NCBI GenBank assembly: GCA_031284675.1
Contig: JAITXQ010000022.1
Coordinates: 1-9,592 of the forward strand
Source: Rickettsiales bacterium
Lineage (GTDB): Bacteria; Pseudomonadota; Alphaproteobacteria; Rickettsiales; Anaplasmataceae
Reading direction: 5' to 3'
DNA: 9,592 bases
This document shows positions 1-7,109 of the stretch, piece by piece. Below the pieces are notes generated by a model, which made no database searches, was not told where the DNA came from, and saw only the letters and a program-made list of their open reading frames with translations. The stretch's first letter is position 1. Each line of letters starts with the position of its first letter. The position numbers and the translations under genes are program-made.

Positions 1-1
1 C

Positions 2-91
2 GCTAAAGTTAAAATCCGACCAGGACGATTGTATAGCCGCAATAAAGTGGATAAGCCTAAACGTCATCACGTTTTTAGGAGAGTTTGCTAA
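2..91 (+). pseudogene. C-terminal tail of an unidentified ORF cut by the left window edge
   Basis: An open frame enters from the left edge and ends at a TAA at 89-91, leaving 29 residues (AKVKIRPGRLYSRNKVD, then KPKRHHVFRRVC). The tail is very basic, rich in Lys, Arg and His. Such ends occur in some transposases and in other DNA- or RNA-binding proteins, but I do not recognise the family. Local base composition from 1 to about 180 is less A+T-rich than the stretch that follows, which fits the end of a gene or of a mobile element. It could be the intact 3' end of a gene lying outside the window, a remnant, or a chance open frame. Confidence 0.3.
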
Positions 92-151
92 TGGAGGCTC
101 TTAAGTTGACGCCATTGTCTGTTCAGCAGTGTGGTTGAGAGACAAGCGAGA

Positions 152-178
152 AGGCTTTAAATGATCCATTTTTCGCCT
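152..178. other. Symmetric hairpin (possible transcript end signal)
   Basis: The sequence folds as AGGC (152-155), a 3-base side loop, AAATG (159-163), a 3-base loop ATC, CATTT (167-171), a 3-base side loop, and GCCT (175-178). This gives 9 base pairs with a symmetric 3x3 internal loop. It lies about 60 bases after the stop of the left-edge ORF fragment. No clear T-run follows it, so it is not a textbook intrinsic terminator. It may simply be a remnant of a mobile-element end. Confidence 0.3.
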
Positions 179-371
179 CAAACTTTGTAAAGTGTTAAAA
201 ATCAACCACATTACACCGTATTCAGTCTATTTTATTCTAACAATTTTGCTTGTTCAACCATTTTTTACCACTCTGGATACTTTATTTAGCGTAAGACCAA
301 CTACTTTTATGCTCACCAACTCAGTGTATTTACAATCAAAATTTCTAAGTTCCAGTGTCAGCTACTTGCAT

Positions 372-410
372 GACATCGTTTATTATGTAATATCGTATCA
401 TATTACAATG
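372..410. repeat. A+T-rich palindromic repeat, copy 1
   Basis: This 39-base block matches 441-479 at 30 of its first 36 positions, and all six differences are transitions. Its core is a perfect 7-bp inverted repeat: GTAATAT (387-393), a 6-base spacer, then ATATTAC (400-406), extended by one more pair (386/407). It lies in the non-coding region downstream of dapD. Small palindromic elements are known from Rickettsiales genomes, but I cannot assign this to a named family. Confidence 0.55.
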
Positions 411-440
411 TTCGTACAGTTGTATATCACGCACTAGAGT

Positions 441-479
441 AACATCATTTACTATATAATATTGTGTCATATTACAGAT
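441..479. repeat. A+T-rich palindromic repeat, copy 2 (just downstream of the dapD stop)
   Basis: This is the second, diverged copy of the block at 372-410, offset by 69 bases. Its core is TAATAT (457-462), spacer TGTGTC (463-468), ATATTA (469-474), so the outermost pair of copy 1 is lost. It begins 8 bases beyond the dapD stop codon (dapD is on the minus strand), so the hairpin would form in the 3' end of the dapD transcript. It could act as a weak 3' stabiliser or terminator, but no T-run follows on that strand. Confidence 0.5.
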
Positions 480-486
480 ATATAGA

Positions 487-1317
487 TCAATCCCTCAATA
501 TTTCATTTATAGAGGTTTTCGATCTCGTCTTTTCATCCACTTTTTTTACTATAACTGCACAATAGGTTGAAATGTTATTTTTAGATGGAATAGATCCCGG
601 TACCACTACAGAATAAGGTGGCACTTCGCCGTAAAATACCTCGCTAGTTTCTCTATCAATAATCTTTGTTGATGCTCCAATAAAAACTCCCATGCCTAAA
701 ACCGACCCTTCTCTTATTATAACACCTTCGGCTACTTCGCTACGTGCTCCAATAAAGCAATTATCCTCTATAATAACCGGAGAAGCTTGAATAGGCTCTA
801 AAACTCCACCTATTCCCGCTCCTCCAGAAATATGGCAGTTTTTTCCTATTTGCGCGCAGCTACCAATTGTTGACCAGGTGTCTATCATTGTACCCGAACC
901 AATATACGCACCAACGTTGATAAAACTTGGCATTAGAACAACGTTTGTACCTATGTAAGCAGATTGGCGGACAAAACACCCAGGAACTGCTCTAATTTTT
1001 GACTGGCAAAATTTTTCCTCATTCCATTCACTAAACTTATTACTGATCTTATCAAACCACCAATTGGTATTATCTATTATTTTGCTTTCTTCAGTGAGAA
1101 AATGTAATAATATTGCCTGCTTTACCCATGTATGTACCACCCATTCTCCACTTGATAGCTTTTCTGCTACTCTAATTTTGCCACTATCTAAGAGTTCAAT
1201 TACTTCTTTAATTGTTATTCTTGCTGTTTTTTTTAAATTACAGTCGTTAAACTTCTCTCTATTTTTCCAAATATTTTCTACATCACTCTGTATTTTTTTT
1301 AGTTGCAAATCTTCCAT
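487..1317 (-). CDS. dapD: 2,3,4,5-tetrahydropyridine-2,6-dicarboxylate N-succinyltransferase
   Basis: DapD transfers a succinyl group from succinyl-CoA to tetrahydrodipicolinate, a cytoplasmic step of the diaminopimelate/lysine pathway that feeds peptidoglycan synthesis. The protein has 276 residues, almost the same as the E. coli enzyme (274), and matches it along its whole length from memory. The N-terminal helical domain contains [12 protein letters not shown] (42-53). The left-handed beta-helix of hexapeptide repeats covers about 110-240, with MIDTW (144-148), [10 protein letters not shown] (151-160), GIGGVLEP (168-175) and [16 protein letters not shown] (183-198). D146 and E194 sit where the catalytic Asp and Glu of the family are expected. 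The C-terminal [13 protein letters not shown] segment is conserved. The start fits the family length, but no Shine-Dalgarno sequence is visible. A TATAAT lies two bases upstream of the ATG. The gene is divergent from the zinc-ribbon gene. Confidence 0.97.
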   Translation of the reverse strand: MEDLQLKKIQSDVENIWKNREKFNDCNLKKTARITIKEVIELLDSGKIRVAEKLSSGEWVVHTWVKQAILLHFLTEESKIIDNTNWWFDKISNKFSEWNEEKFCQSKIRAVPGCFVRQSAYIGTNVVLMPSFINVGAYIGSGTMIDTWSTIGSCAQIGKNCHISGGAGIGGVLEPIQASPVIIEDNCFIGARSEVAEGVIIREGSVLGMGVFIGASTKIIDRETSEVFYGEVPPYSVVVPGSIPSKNNISTYCAVIVKKVDEKTRSKTSINEILRD

Positions 1318-1327
1318 TTATTATATA

Positions 1328-1356
1328 TTGATATTAAAATTACAGCTCTGTATAAT
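1328..1356 (+). promoter_or_regulatory. Sigma70-type promoter for the zinc-ribbon protein gene
   Basis: TTGATA at 1328-1333 (5 of 6 matches to the -35 consensus) is followed by a 17-base spacer and TATAAT at 1351-1356 (6 of 6). Transcription would start near 1363, about 25 bases before the ATG at 1389. The box lies in the 71-base divergent region shared with dapD, so dapD control must overlap it. A+T-rich DNA gives chance -10 boxes, but the pair with ideal spacing is persuasive. Confidence 0.6.
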
Positions 1357-1388
1357 TTGAGCTTGTTACTACTTTATACGTAAGTGCT

Positions 1389-1814
1389 ATGAAAATACAA
1401 TGTCATAATTGTACTAAAACTTACTTAGTGTCTTCCAAGCAAATAGGTGAGTCTGGAAGGAAGGTAAAGTGCACAAACTGCAATCACACATGGTATAAAT
1501 ATTCACAAGAACCGGACAAGCTATACACCGCTAGTGTAAAAGAAAAAAAAGTTAGCGGAAGGAATTTTTTACAAAATCTAGTTTTTACTACCTTAGCTTT
1601 TGCAGCAGTTACAGGGTTGTGCGTCATAATTGCTAATGACATTTTTCCCAGAGAGATGAACAAGGTATACAAAACGATCAGTGCATATAAAGATTCAATA
1701 AGCTATAGATTAGGATACAAAAAAGAGCAAATAGAAAGCCCAAGTGTAAGAAAGCTCGCTGTAGATAAATTTTATCAAGATTACCTTTTTTCATCTAATT
1801 TAAGATCTAGTTAA
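1389..1814 (+). CDS. Zinc-ribbon (MJ0042-type) single-pass membrane protein
   Basis: The 141-residue protein opens with a CxxC...CxxC zinc ribbon: Cys5, Cys8, Cys28 and Cys31, with the surrounding pattern I-x-C-x-x-C-x-x-x-Y and G-R-x-V-K-C-x-x-C-x-H-x-W. This is the layout of the MJ0042 / zinc-ribbon_5 family seen at the N-terminus of many alphaproteobacterial proteins. A linker is followed by one hydrophobic segment at about 62-84, then a basic tail of about 57 residues, probably extracytoplasmic. Function is unknown; the ribbon may bind a nucleic acid or protein partner at the inner membrane. The start is supported by the promoter at 1328-1356 and by the ribbon beginning at residue 2. A short shadow frame on the opposite strand is not credible. 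Confidence 0.85.
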   Translation: MKIQCHNCTKTYLVSSKQIGESGRKVKCTNCNHTWYKYSQEPDKLYTASVKEKKVSGRNFLQNLVFTTLAFAAVTGLCVIIANDIFPREMNKVYKTISAYKDSISYRLGYKKEQIESPSVRKLAVDKFYQDYLFSSNLRSS

Positions 1815-1838
1815 ATAGACATAAGCCATCGCCAGTGT

Positions 1839-1865
1839 TTGAAATTGGTGTCTAGTTTCTATAAT
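1839..1865 (+). promoter_or_regulatory. Possible promoter upstream of sdhA
   Basis: TTGAAA (1839-1844, 5 of 6) and TATAAT (1860-1865, 6 of 6) are separated by 15 bases, shorter than the usual 16-18. Transcription from here would leave a leader of about 115 bases before the sdhA ATG at 1988. A second -10-like box, TATCAT at 1955-1960, lies nearer the gene but lacks a good -35. Sequence alone does not decide between them. Confidence 0.3.
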
Positions 1866-1987
1866 ACAACTTCACCATATAAACCTCTCAATTCTTTGTT
1901 CGATTAGATTTATTGCATTTAGAAAACTTGTATAGATTTTTCCCACTTCTGTGATATCATAAGCCTGTAATTATAAAATAATCAAGT

Positions 1988-3793
1988 ATGAATAAGTCAG
2001 CGTATGAGATCGTAGAACATGAGTATGATGTAATAGTAGTAGGTGCAGGTGGGGCAGGACTTAGAGCAACACTTGGAATGGCTGCAACTAATTTTTCAGT
2101 TGCCTGCATTTCTAAGATTTTTCCTACACGAAGTCATACAGTTGCAGCACAAGGCGGAATTAGTGCAGCTTTGGGTAATATCGGTGAAGACGATTGGCGC
2201 TGGCATGCATATGATACAATAAAAGGTTCAGACTGGCTTGGTGACCAAGATGCAATAGAATATATGTGTAAAAACGCTGCTAAAGCTGTTATTGAACTTG
2301 AAAATTTTGGCGTACCTTTTTCTCGTACAGAAAATGGCAAAATATACCAGCGCTCCTTTGGTGGAATGACAACTCACTTTGGTAAAGGAAAATCAGCTCA
2401 GCGTACTTGTGCGGCAGCAGATAAAACTGGGCATGCAATCCTTCACACTCTATATCAGCAGTGTCTTAAATTCAACGCTGAATTTTTTGTTGAATACTTT
2501 GTGGTTGATTTAATTATGGATAGCGAAACTGGAGCATGCTGCGGAGTTCTTGCTTGGTCGCTATGCGACGGTACATTACATAGATTTCGTGCGCATAGAG
2601 TGGTGTTAGCAACAGGTGGTTATGGACGTGCTTACTTCTCTGCAACAAGTGCACATACCTGCACAGGTGATGGTAACGGCATGGTGGTAAGAGCTGGATT
2701 ACCACTTGAAGATATGGAATTTGTACAATTTCACCCAACAGGAATATATGGCTCTGGGTGCTTAATGACAGAAGGATGCCGTGGTGAAGGTGGTTATCTG
2801 GTTAATTCTCAGGGCGAAAAGTTTATGGAACGCTACGCGCCAAAAGCAAAAGATTTAGCTTCTCGTGATGTAGTAAGTCGTGCAATAACAATTGAAATTA
2901 GAGAAGGAAGAGGTGTTGGACCGAAAAAAGATCACATGTATTTAACTATAGCGCATCTTGATCCGGAAGTAATAAAACTCAGATTGCCGGGAATTAGCGA
3001 AACTGCAAAGACCTTTGCTGGAGTTGATGTCACTAAAGATCCAATACCTGTTATTCCGACAGTTCACTACAATATGGGTGGCATTCCAACCAATTATTAT
3101 GGAGAAGTGATTACGCTGAAGAAAGGCAAAGAAGAAGAAGTAGATGGGCTATTTGCAATTGGAGAAGCTGCATGTGTTTCTGTGCATGGTGCAAATCGAC
3201 TTGGCTCTAACTCACTACTTGATATTGTAGTTTTTGGAAGAGCTGCAGCTTTGAGAGTGCAAGAGACACTGAAATCTGGTACACCACATAAAAAATTGCA
3301 CTCAGATTGTACAGATTGGATAATAGATAGATTTAATAAAATGCGATTTGCTTCTGGAAGGCTCAGAGTATCGAAAATACGCAGTGAAATGCAGCACACT
3401 ATGCAAAAATATGCGTCAGTGTTTCGTGTTGCTGAAGTTTTAGAAGAAGGTAAAAAAGCTATAAAACAAGTAGCAAAAATGATGTCTGACATCGCAATTG
3501 AAGATCACAGTATGGTATGGAACAGTGATTTAGTTGAGGCGCTGGAGCTCGCTAACATGATTCCACAAGCGGTTATTACCATGGAATGCGCAGCCAATCG
3601 CGAGGAAAGTAGAGGTGCCCATGCTCGTGAAGATTTTCCTGAGCGTGATGACACAAATTGGATGAAACATACTATAGCGTGGTTTGAAGAAAAGAAAGGC
3701 CAAGTCAATGTAAAAATTGATTACAAGAAAGTTGCTGAAAAAACTCTGAGCAATGAGATTGATTTCGTTGCCCCGGAAAAGAGGGTTTACTAG
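1988..3793 (+). CDS. sdhA: Succinate dehydrogenase flavoprotein subunit
   Basis: SdhA oxidises succinate to fumarate in the TCA cycle and passes electrons through SdhB to quinone as part of membrane complex II. The 601-residue protein has the Rossmann FAD motif GAGGAG (19-24), then [10 protein letters not shown] (48-57), in which His50 is the expected covalent FAD attachment site. Substrate-site residues are in place: His249 in QFHPTG, Arg293 in LASRDVVSR, His360 in HYNMGG and Arg404 in [13 protein letters not shown]. The C-terminal helical domain carries the [18 protein letters not shown] motif. Length and motifs indicate an intact enzyme rather than fumarate reductase or L-aspartate oxidase. 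No sdhB, sdhC or sdhD adjoins it, so the operon is split here. No clear Shine-Dalgarno sequence precedes the ATG. Its TAG stop directly abuts the stop of the convergent ankyrin gene. Confidence 0.97.
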   Translation: MNKSAYEIVEHEYDVIVVGAGGAGLRATLGMAATNFSVACISKIFPTRSHTVAAQGGISAALGNIGEDDWRWHAYDTIKGSDWLGDQDAIEYMCKNAAKAVIELENFGVPFSRTENGKIYQRSFGGMTTHFGKGKSAQRTCAAADKTGHAILHTLYQQCLKFNAEFFVEYFVVDLIMDSETGACCGVLAWSLCDGTLHRFRAHRVVLATGGYGRAYFSATSAHTCTGDGNGMVVRAGLPLEDMEFVQFHPTGIYGSGCLMTEGCRGEGGYLVNSQGEKFMERYAPKAKDLASRDVVSRAITIEIREGRGVGPKKDHMYLTIAHLDPEVIKLRLPGISETAKTFAGVDVTKDPIPVIPTVHYNMGGIPTNYYGEVITLKKGKEEEVDGLFAIGEAACVSVHGANRLGSNSLLDIVVFGRAAALRVQETLKSGTPHKKLHSDCTDWIIDRFNKMRFASGRLRVSKIRSEMQHTMQKYASVFRVAEVLEEGKKAIKQVAKMMSDIAIEDHSMVWNSDLVEALELANMIPQAVITMECAANREESRGAHAREDFPERDDTNWMKHTIAWFEEKKGQVNVKIDYKKVAEKTLSNEIDFVAPEKRVY

Positions 3794-6673
3794 TTACACT
3801 ATCCCTACACAATTTTTCAATGAGCTTATTATTGATATGGCATTCATTTCAGTGTTTGGAGGACTTTCAATATGTTCTGGTTGATCTGACGGCTTTTGTA
3901 TTTCTCGCTTTTCTGAATTATTAAGTTTATTTTCTGTGTTTTGAACAGAATTATTGTATTGTATATCATTTTTTGATGCGTTACCTTGAGGTGTGATTTG
4001 CTTTTCTTCAGTAAACTTTCCTTTAATTTTTTTAAATCCTTCATAAATATTGTCTAAATTCAAGTAAATAAGATAACAAACTCCAATAGCTGCTATAATA
4101 GATGAGGCAATTGCAGTTGTAATACTTCCTTGAGAAACGCCGAATATTACTGCACAGGCTAAAGCAGCAAATACAAGCGTTGTCACTACTTTACAAGCAC
4201 CATTATTGATATACTTCATAGTATCGCGTACTTTAAACTTCTTACCAAATCTGTACTTCAGTTCAGTTTCCATATCATCTGGAATAACCGGTCTACCTAT
4301 CATTTCCTTTGTTCCTTTTAGGGTTTTATAATACTCTCTGTTCCATAATTCTTCACGTAATACTAACTGCTTTTGATCAACACCATTTCGCAATAATTTT
4401 ACACAGAACTTAATTGTGTTATCACGGCTATTAGGATTGATCAAATTATGTGTATCTTTTACCATCTTAGCAATTAACGCTACTTGTAGCGGTGTTTGTT
4501 TTTTGTCATTCTTAGCGTCTACGGCTTCACTTAATTTACCTGCAGGTATTTTTCCTTCCTTCACTAAATCTACAATCAACCCCAGACATACAACTTTTTG
4601 TTCTCCTTTGAATAAAGCAATATGGTGTAAAGCGTTCTTTTGTTCTTTATCTTGAGCAGTGATATCAGCACCATTTCTTAGCAATAGCTCTAAGGTTTCA
4701 TACCTCTTAGTTCCCTCAAATTTTCTACCTGTACGTGATTGATTCTTACTCTTTTCTTCTATATACTGAAATAATCGGTGAAGAGGTGTTTGCTGATCGT
4801 TTGAAGTATTTACCAGTTCTTTGTTTTTTTCTAGTATAAGCTTAGTAAAGTCATACTTTGCCTGCTCATCTAACGTTACGGCGTAATATAAAACTGTATT
4901 TCCTTCTGCATCTTTAGTAGTAATATCATAATCACTCTTTAAGAGCTCACGAAATTTATTTTGATCTTTTCTCAAGACTGCTTTATGTAATGGATAGTCA
5001 TCGTAGATAATTTCTGCAATTTTAATTACTACCGGGTCTCTTGTATTTTTGTCTAACTTAGACTTCTTTACTGACCCTGCTAACTTTTCTAAGAAATTAT
5101 CATAATACGTTTTTTGTTGTTTATCTAAACTTTGCAATTCTTCTTTAGATAACTGCAGGTCATCATGATTTGCCCCTAACTTGAACAACTGTATAGCAGA
5201 TTCTATTGTACTGTCATCGTATTCTGTAAATGGTCTTTTGAGAAATTTCACTATTTTTCCAGATATACTTCCAGAACTATGTTCTTCTTTTTTCACTTTA
5301 CTAAATAACAATTTTTGTAATGGTGTTTGATCGTTGTTATTCTTGTCATTTACAGCTTTTATAAATTGTTCTTTTTGGCCTACTTCTAGCGATATATTAA
5401 GGAATTCAAGCTTTTGTTTTTTCTCTAATGTAACTATTAGGTGTAAAGCGTGATTACCATTTGCATCTTTAAGGCTAACATCCGCCCCTTTTTGCAATAG
5501 TTCTTCAAAAAGTTTTTTATTACCATTTTTAATTACTAAATGTAATGGATAATTACTATTACTATTTGGGGTATTTATAGTACGCACTATAATTTCTTTA
5601 ATTTTTGCTTCTGTATTAATTTTTATTTCTGGCTCTAATTTAGGTTTCTTTCCTGGCTCTGCTAATTTTTTTAAGAAATTACGGTAGTATGTTTCTTGCT
5701 CTTCATTTAAGTCTTGTAATTCTTTTGTAGATAATTCTAACTGGTCTGGTTTAGCTCCATGTTCTAACAATTTTATAAGAAACTTAAGTGTGTTATCGTT
5801 ATCTTGGATTGTATTAGACTCATGTTTTTCTTTTGTTATCTTGTCAATTAGTGCCACCTGAAGAGGGGTTTTTCCGTCCTGATCTTCACGATCAATAAGT
5901 TGCACTAAATCTTCCTTGGAAATTTTCTCTATTAGAACATTCAGAGACCTGCGTTTTTGCTTTTTCTTCAGCAGCGCAATAAGGTGTAAAACATTATTCC
6001 CTTTTTCATCTTTTACATTGCAAATATCTGTAGAGCCTTTTAGCCACTTTTCAAATTTTCGCTTACCTTTTTTGACTGCTTTTAATGCGGTATGAATATC
6101 ATTGCTTGTTTTGTTGATTACTTCTGGATTTTTACTTTTTGATTTTGGTATCAAAGGCTCTATATCGTTAGTTGAATACTCATAATCACCTTCAATATCA
6201 CTTTCGACACCACTGTCTTTACTGTTCCTACGATCATTTTGGCTGTGGGTAGTGCTATTAAAACAATCTTTGTTATTACAAGTAATTTTAAAAATTACTT
6301 GCTTTACTTGGTCTTTTATTTCATTTGGTATTTTTTTTGATCGTTTTATTTTTTCATTTAACGTTGGAAGAAAGCATTCAAAATAATACTTTTTATAACA
6401 ATCTTCTTTCTCAGGGGTTAGATTTTCTAACTCCTCTGCAAAGTGTTCTAATACATTAGAATTAGCTCCTTCCTTGAATAACCTTTCACATTCCTTGAGA
6501 GCTCCATCTTTACTTCTTGGTTTTCCACGCTCATGTTTTTCTTTTTTTACCTTTTTTTTTATAGTGTCATACAATTGCTCGTCCTTTTTATCCTGCTCTC
6601 GCTTTTCATTTTTATCTATGCATTCACCTAATTTATTTGCATTAGTAGTTAGTGCACTTGTATCTTTATCCAT
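3794..6673 (-). CDS. Large ankyrin-repeat protein with a C-terminal transmembrane hairpin
   Basis: The 959-residue protein is rich in Lys, Glu, Asp and Asn. Ankyrin-type motifs include G-N-x-x-L-H at 225-230 and 405-411, YPLHLVIKNG at 375-384, LLQKGADVSLKDANG at 392-406, YPLHKAV at 560-566, LLLRNGADITAQDKEQKNALHHIA at 663-686, and Q-T-P-L at 449-452, 628-631 and 726-729. A larger unit of about 170-180 residues recurs at about 194-363, 373-556 and 557-790, with a partial copy at about 33-130. Two hydrophobic segments at about 825-847 and 850-871 form a likely membrane hairpin, followed by an 88-residue polar tail. The N-terminal 190 residues show no signal peptide. Ankyrin proteins of Wolbachia are often proposed as host-interacting factors, but nothing here proves secretion. 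The ATG at 6673 is preceded by TTGGGG, a weak ribosome-site candidate. Confidence 0.85.
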   Translation of the reverse strand: MDKDTSALTTNANKLGECIDKNEKREQDKKDEQLYDTIKKKVKKEKHERGKPRSKDGALKECERLFKEGANSNVLEHFAEELENLTPEKEDCYKKYYFECFLPTLNEKIKRSKKIPNEIKDQVKQVIFKITCNNKDCFNSTTHSQNDRRNSKDSGVESDIEGDYEYSTNDIEPLIPKSKSKNPEVINKTSNDIHTALKAVKKGKRKFEKWLKGSTDICNVKDEKGNNVLHLIALLKKKQKRRSLNVLIEKISKEDLVQLIDREDQDGKTPLQVALIDKITKEKHESNTIQDNDNTLKFLIKLLEHGAKPDQLELSTKELQDLNEEQETYYRNFLKKLAEPGKKPKLEPEIKINTEAKIKEIIVRTINTPNSNSNYPLHLVIKNGNKKLFEELLQKGADVSLKDANGNHALHLIVTLEKKQKLEFLNISLEVGQKEQFIKAVNDKNNNDQTPLQKLLFSKVKKEEHSSGSISGKIVKFLKRPFTEYDDSTIESAIQLFKLGANHDDLQLSKEELQSLDKQQKTYYDNFLEKLAGSVKKSKLDKNTRDPVVIKIAEIIYDDYPLHKAVLRKDQNKFRELLKSDYDITTKDAEGNTVLYYAVTLDEQAKYDFTKLILEKNKELVNTSNDQQTPLHRLFQYIEEKSKNQSRTGRKFEGTKRYETLELLLRNGADITAQDKEQKNALHHIALFKGEQKVVCLGLIVDLVKEGKIPAGKLSEAVDAKNDKKQTPLQVALIAKMVKDTHNLINPNSRDNTIKFCVKLLRNGVDQKQLVLREELWNREYYKTLKGTKEMIGRPVIPDDMETELKYRFGKKFKVRDTMKYINNGACKVVTTLVFAALACAVIFGVSQGSITTAIASSIIAAIGVCYLIYLNLDNIYEGFKKIKGKFTEEKQITPQGNASKNDIQYNNSVQNTENKLNNSEKREIQKPSDQPEHIESPPNTEMNAISIISSLKNCVGIV

Positions 6674-7109
6674 ACTAAAACCCCAATATTAAAAGCTATG
6701 CATCTTCTCAGTTGTCAGCATTGATGCTTTTTCTGCTTAAACTAACAACTAAGTTGAACTTGTATTCGACTTTTAAATTGAGCTAAACGGTGTATATGTA
6801 ATCGAAATATAGGTGGAAAGGCAGAAGACTAGTTTCTATTAGAAAATTTATCATCATAGTTAAACCTCACTTCAACAGTTATCTACTATTTTAACCATTT
6901 AATCTTAAAAAATAATAAATATAGCTAAAATAAATTAGGAATCTCCTGCAAAACATACTACTCCCAAAATAGGATAAGAGACTATAAAAAGCAAAAGTTA
7001 AACTTTGCAATGTGTTTTCTGTGCCAATAACTTTAGTTCGCATTTTAATTTGGTTGTGTTTTATTAAAAAAAACTTTAGATTTATTTCATAATCAACGCT
7101 TATAATTTA
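6674..7109. other. 436-base intergenic stretch between the divergent ankyrin and pyrC genes
   Basis: No open frame in this A+T-rich stretch looks like a gene. It must contain the promoters of both flanking genes, which diverge from it. One imperfect inverted repeat is visible: GCAAAAGTT (6991-6999), a 1-base centre, then AACTTTGC (7001-7008), pairing with one bulged A. No T-run follows it, so an operator or a chance palindrome fits better than a terminator. I see no tRNA, riboswitch or IS end here. Confidence 0.4.
7101..7106 (+). promoter_or_regulatory. TATAAT box immediately before the pyrC ATG
   Basis: A perfect -10 hexamer ends three bases before the ATG at 7110. The best upstream -35-like hexamer, TTTAGA at 7075-7080, is 20 bases away, longer than usual. 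If this box is used, transcription starts near 7113, inside the coding frame as written, and translation would have to begin at a later codon such as the GTG at 7161. Otherwise the box is a chance match in A+T-rich DNA. Confidence 0.25.

Noticed and set aside
192..437. Plus-strand open frame of 81 codons with hydrophobic residues
   Set aside because: It lies in A+T-rich non-coding DNA, overlaps palindromic repeat copy 1, has no ribosome site and resembles no family. Its hydrophobic look follows from T-rich codons.
1064..1360. Plus-strand open frame of 98 codons antisense to dapD
   Set aside because: It is a shadow of dapD, which is fully conserved on the other strand.
3097..3492. Minus-strand open frame of 131 codons within sdhA
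   Set aside because: It is antisense to a highly conserved SdhA region, with low-complexity Ser/Leu-rich composition typical of a reverse-strand shadow.
3844..4044. Second minus-strand frame overlapping the ankyrin gene's C-terminus
   Set aside because: It is Lys/Leu-rich and created by A-rich codons of the ankyrin gene in another frame. It has no independent start signal.
6991..7008. Inverted repeat GCAAAAGTT-A-AACTTTGC as an intrinsic terminator
   Set aside because: Both flanking genes diverge from this region, so no transcript needs to end here, and no T-run follows on either strand.
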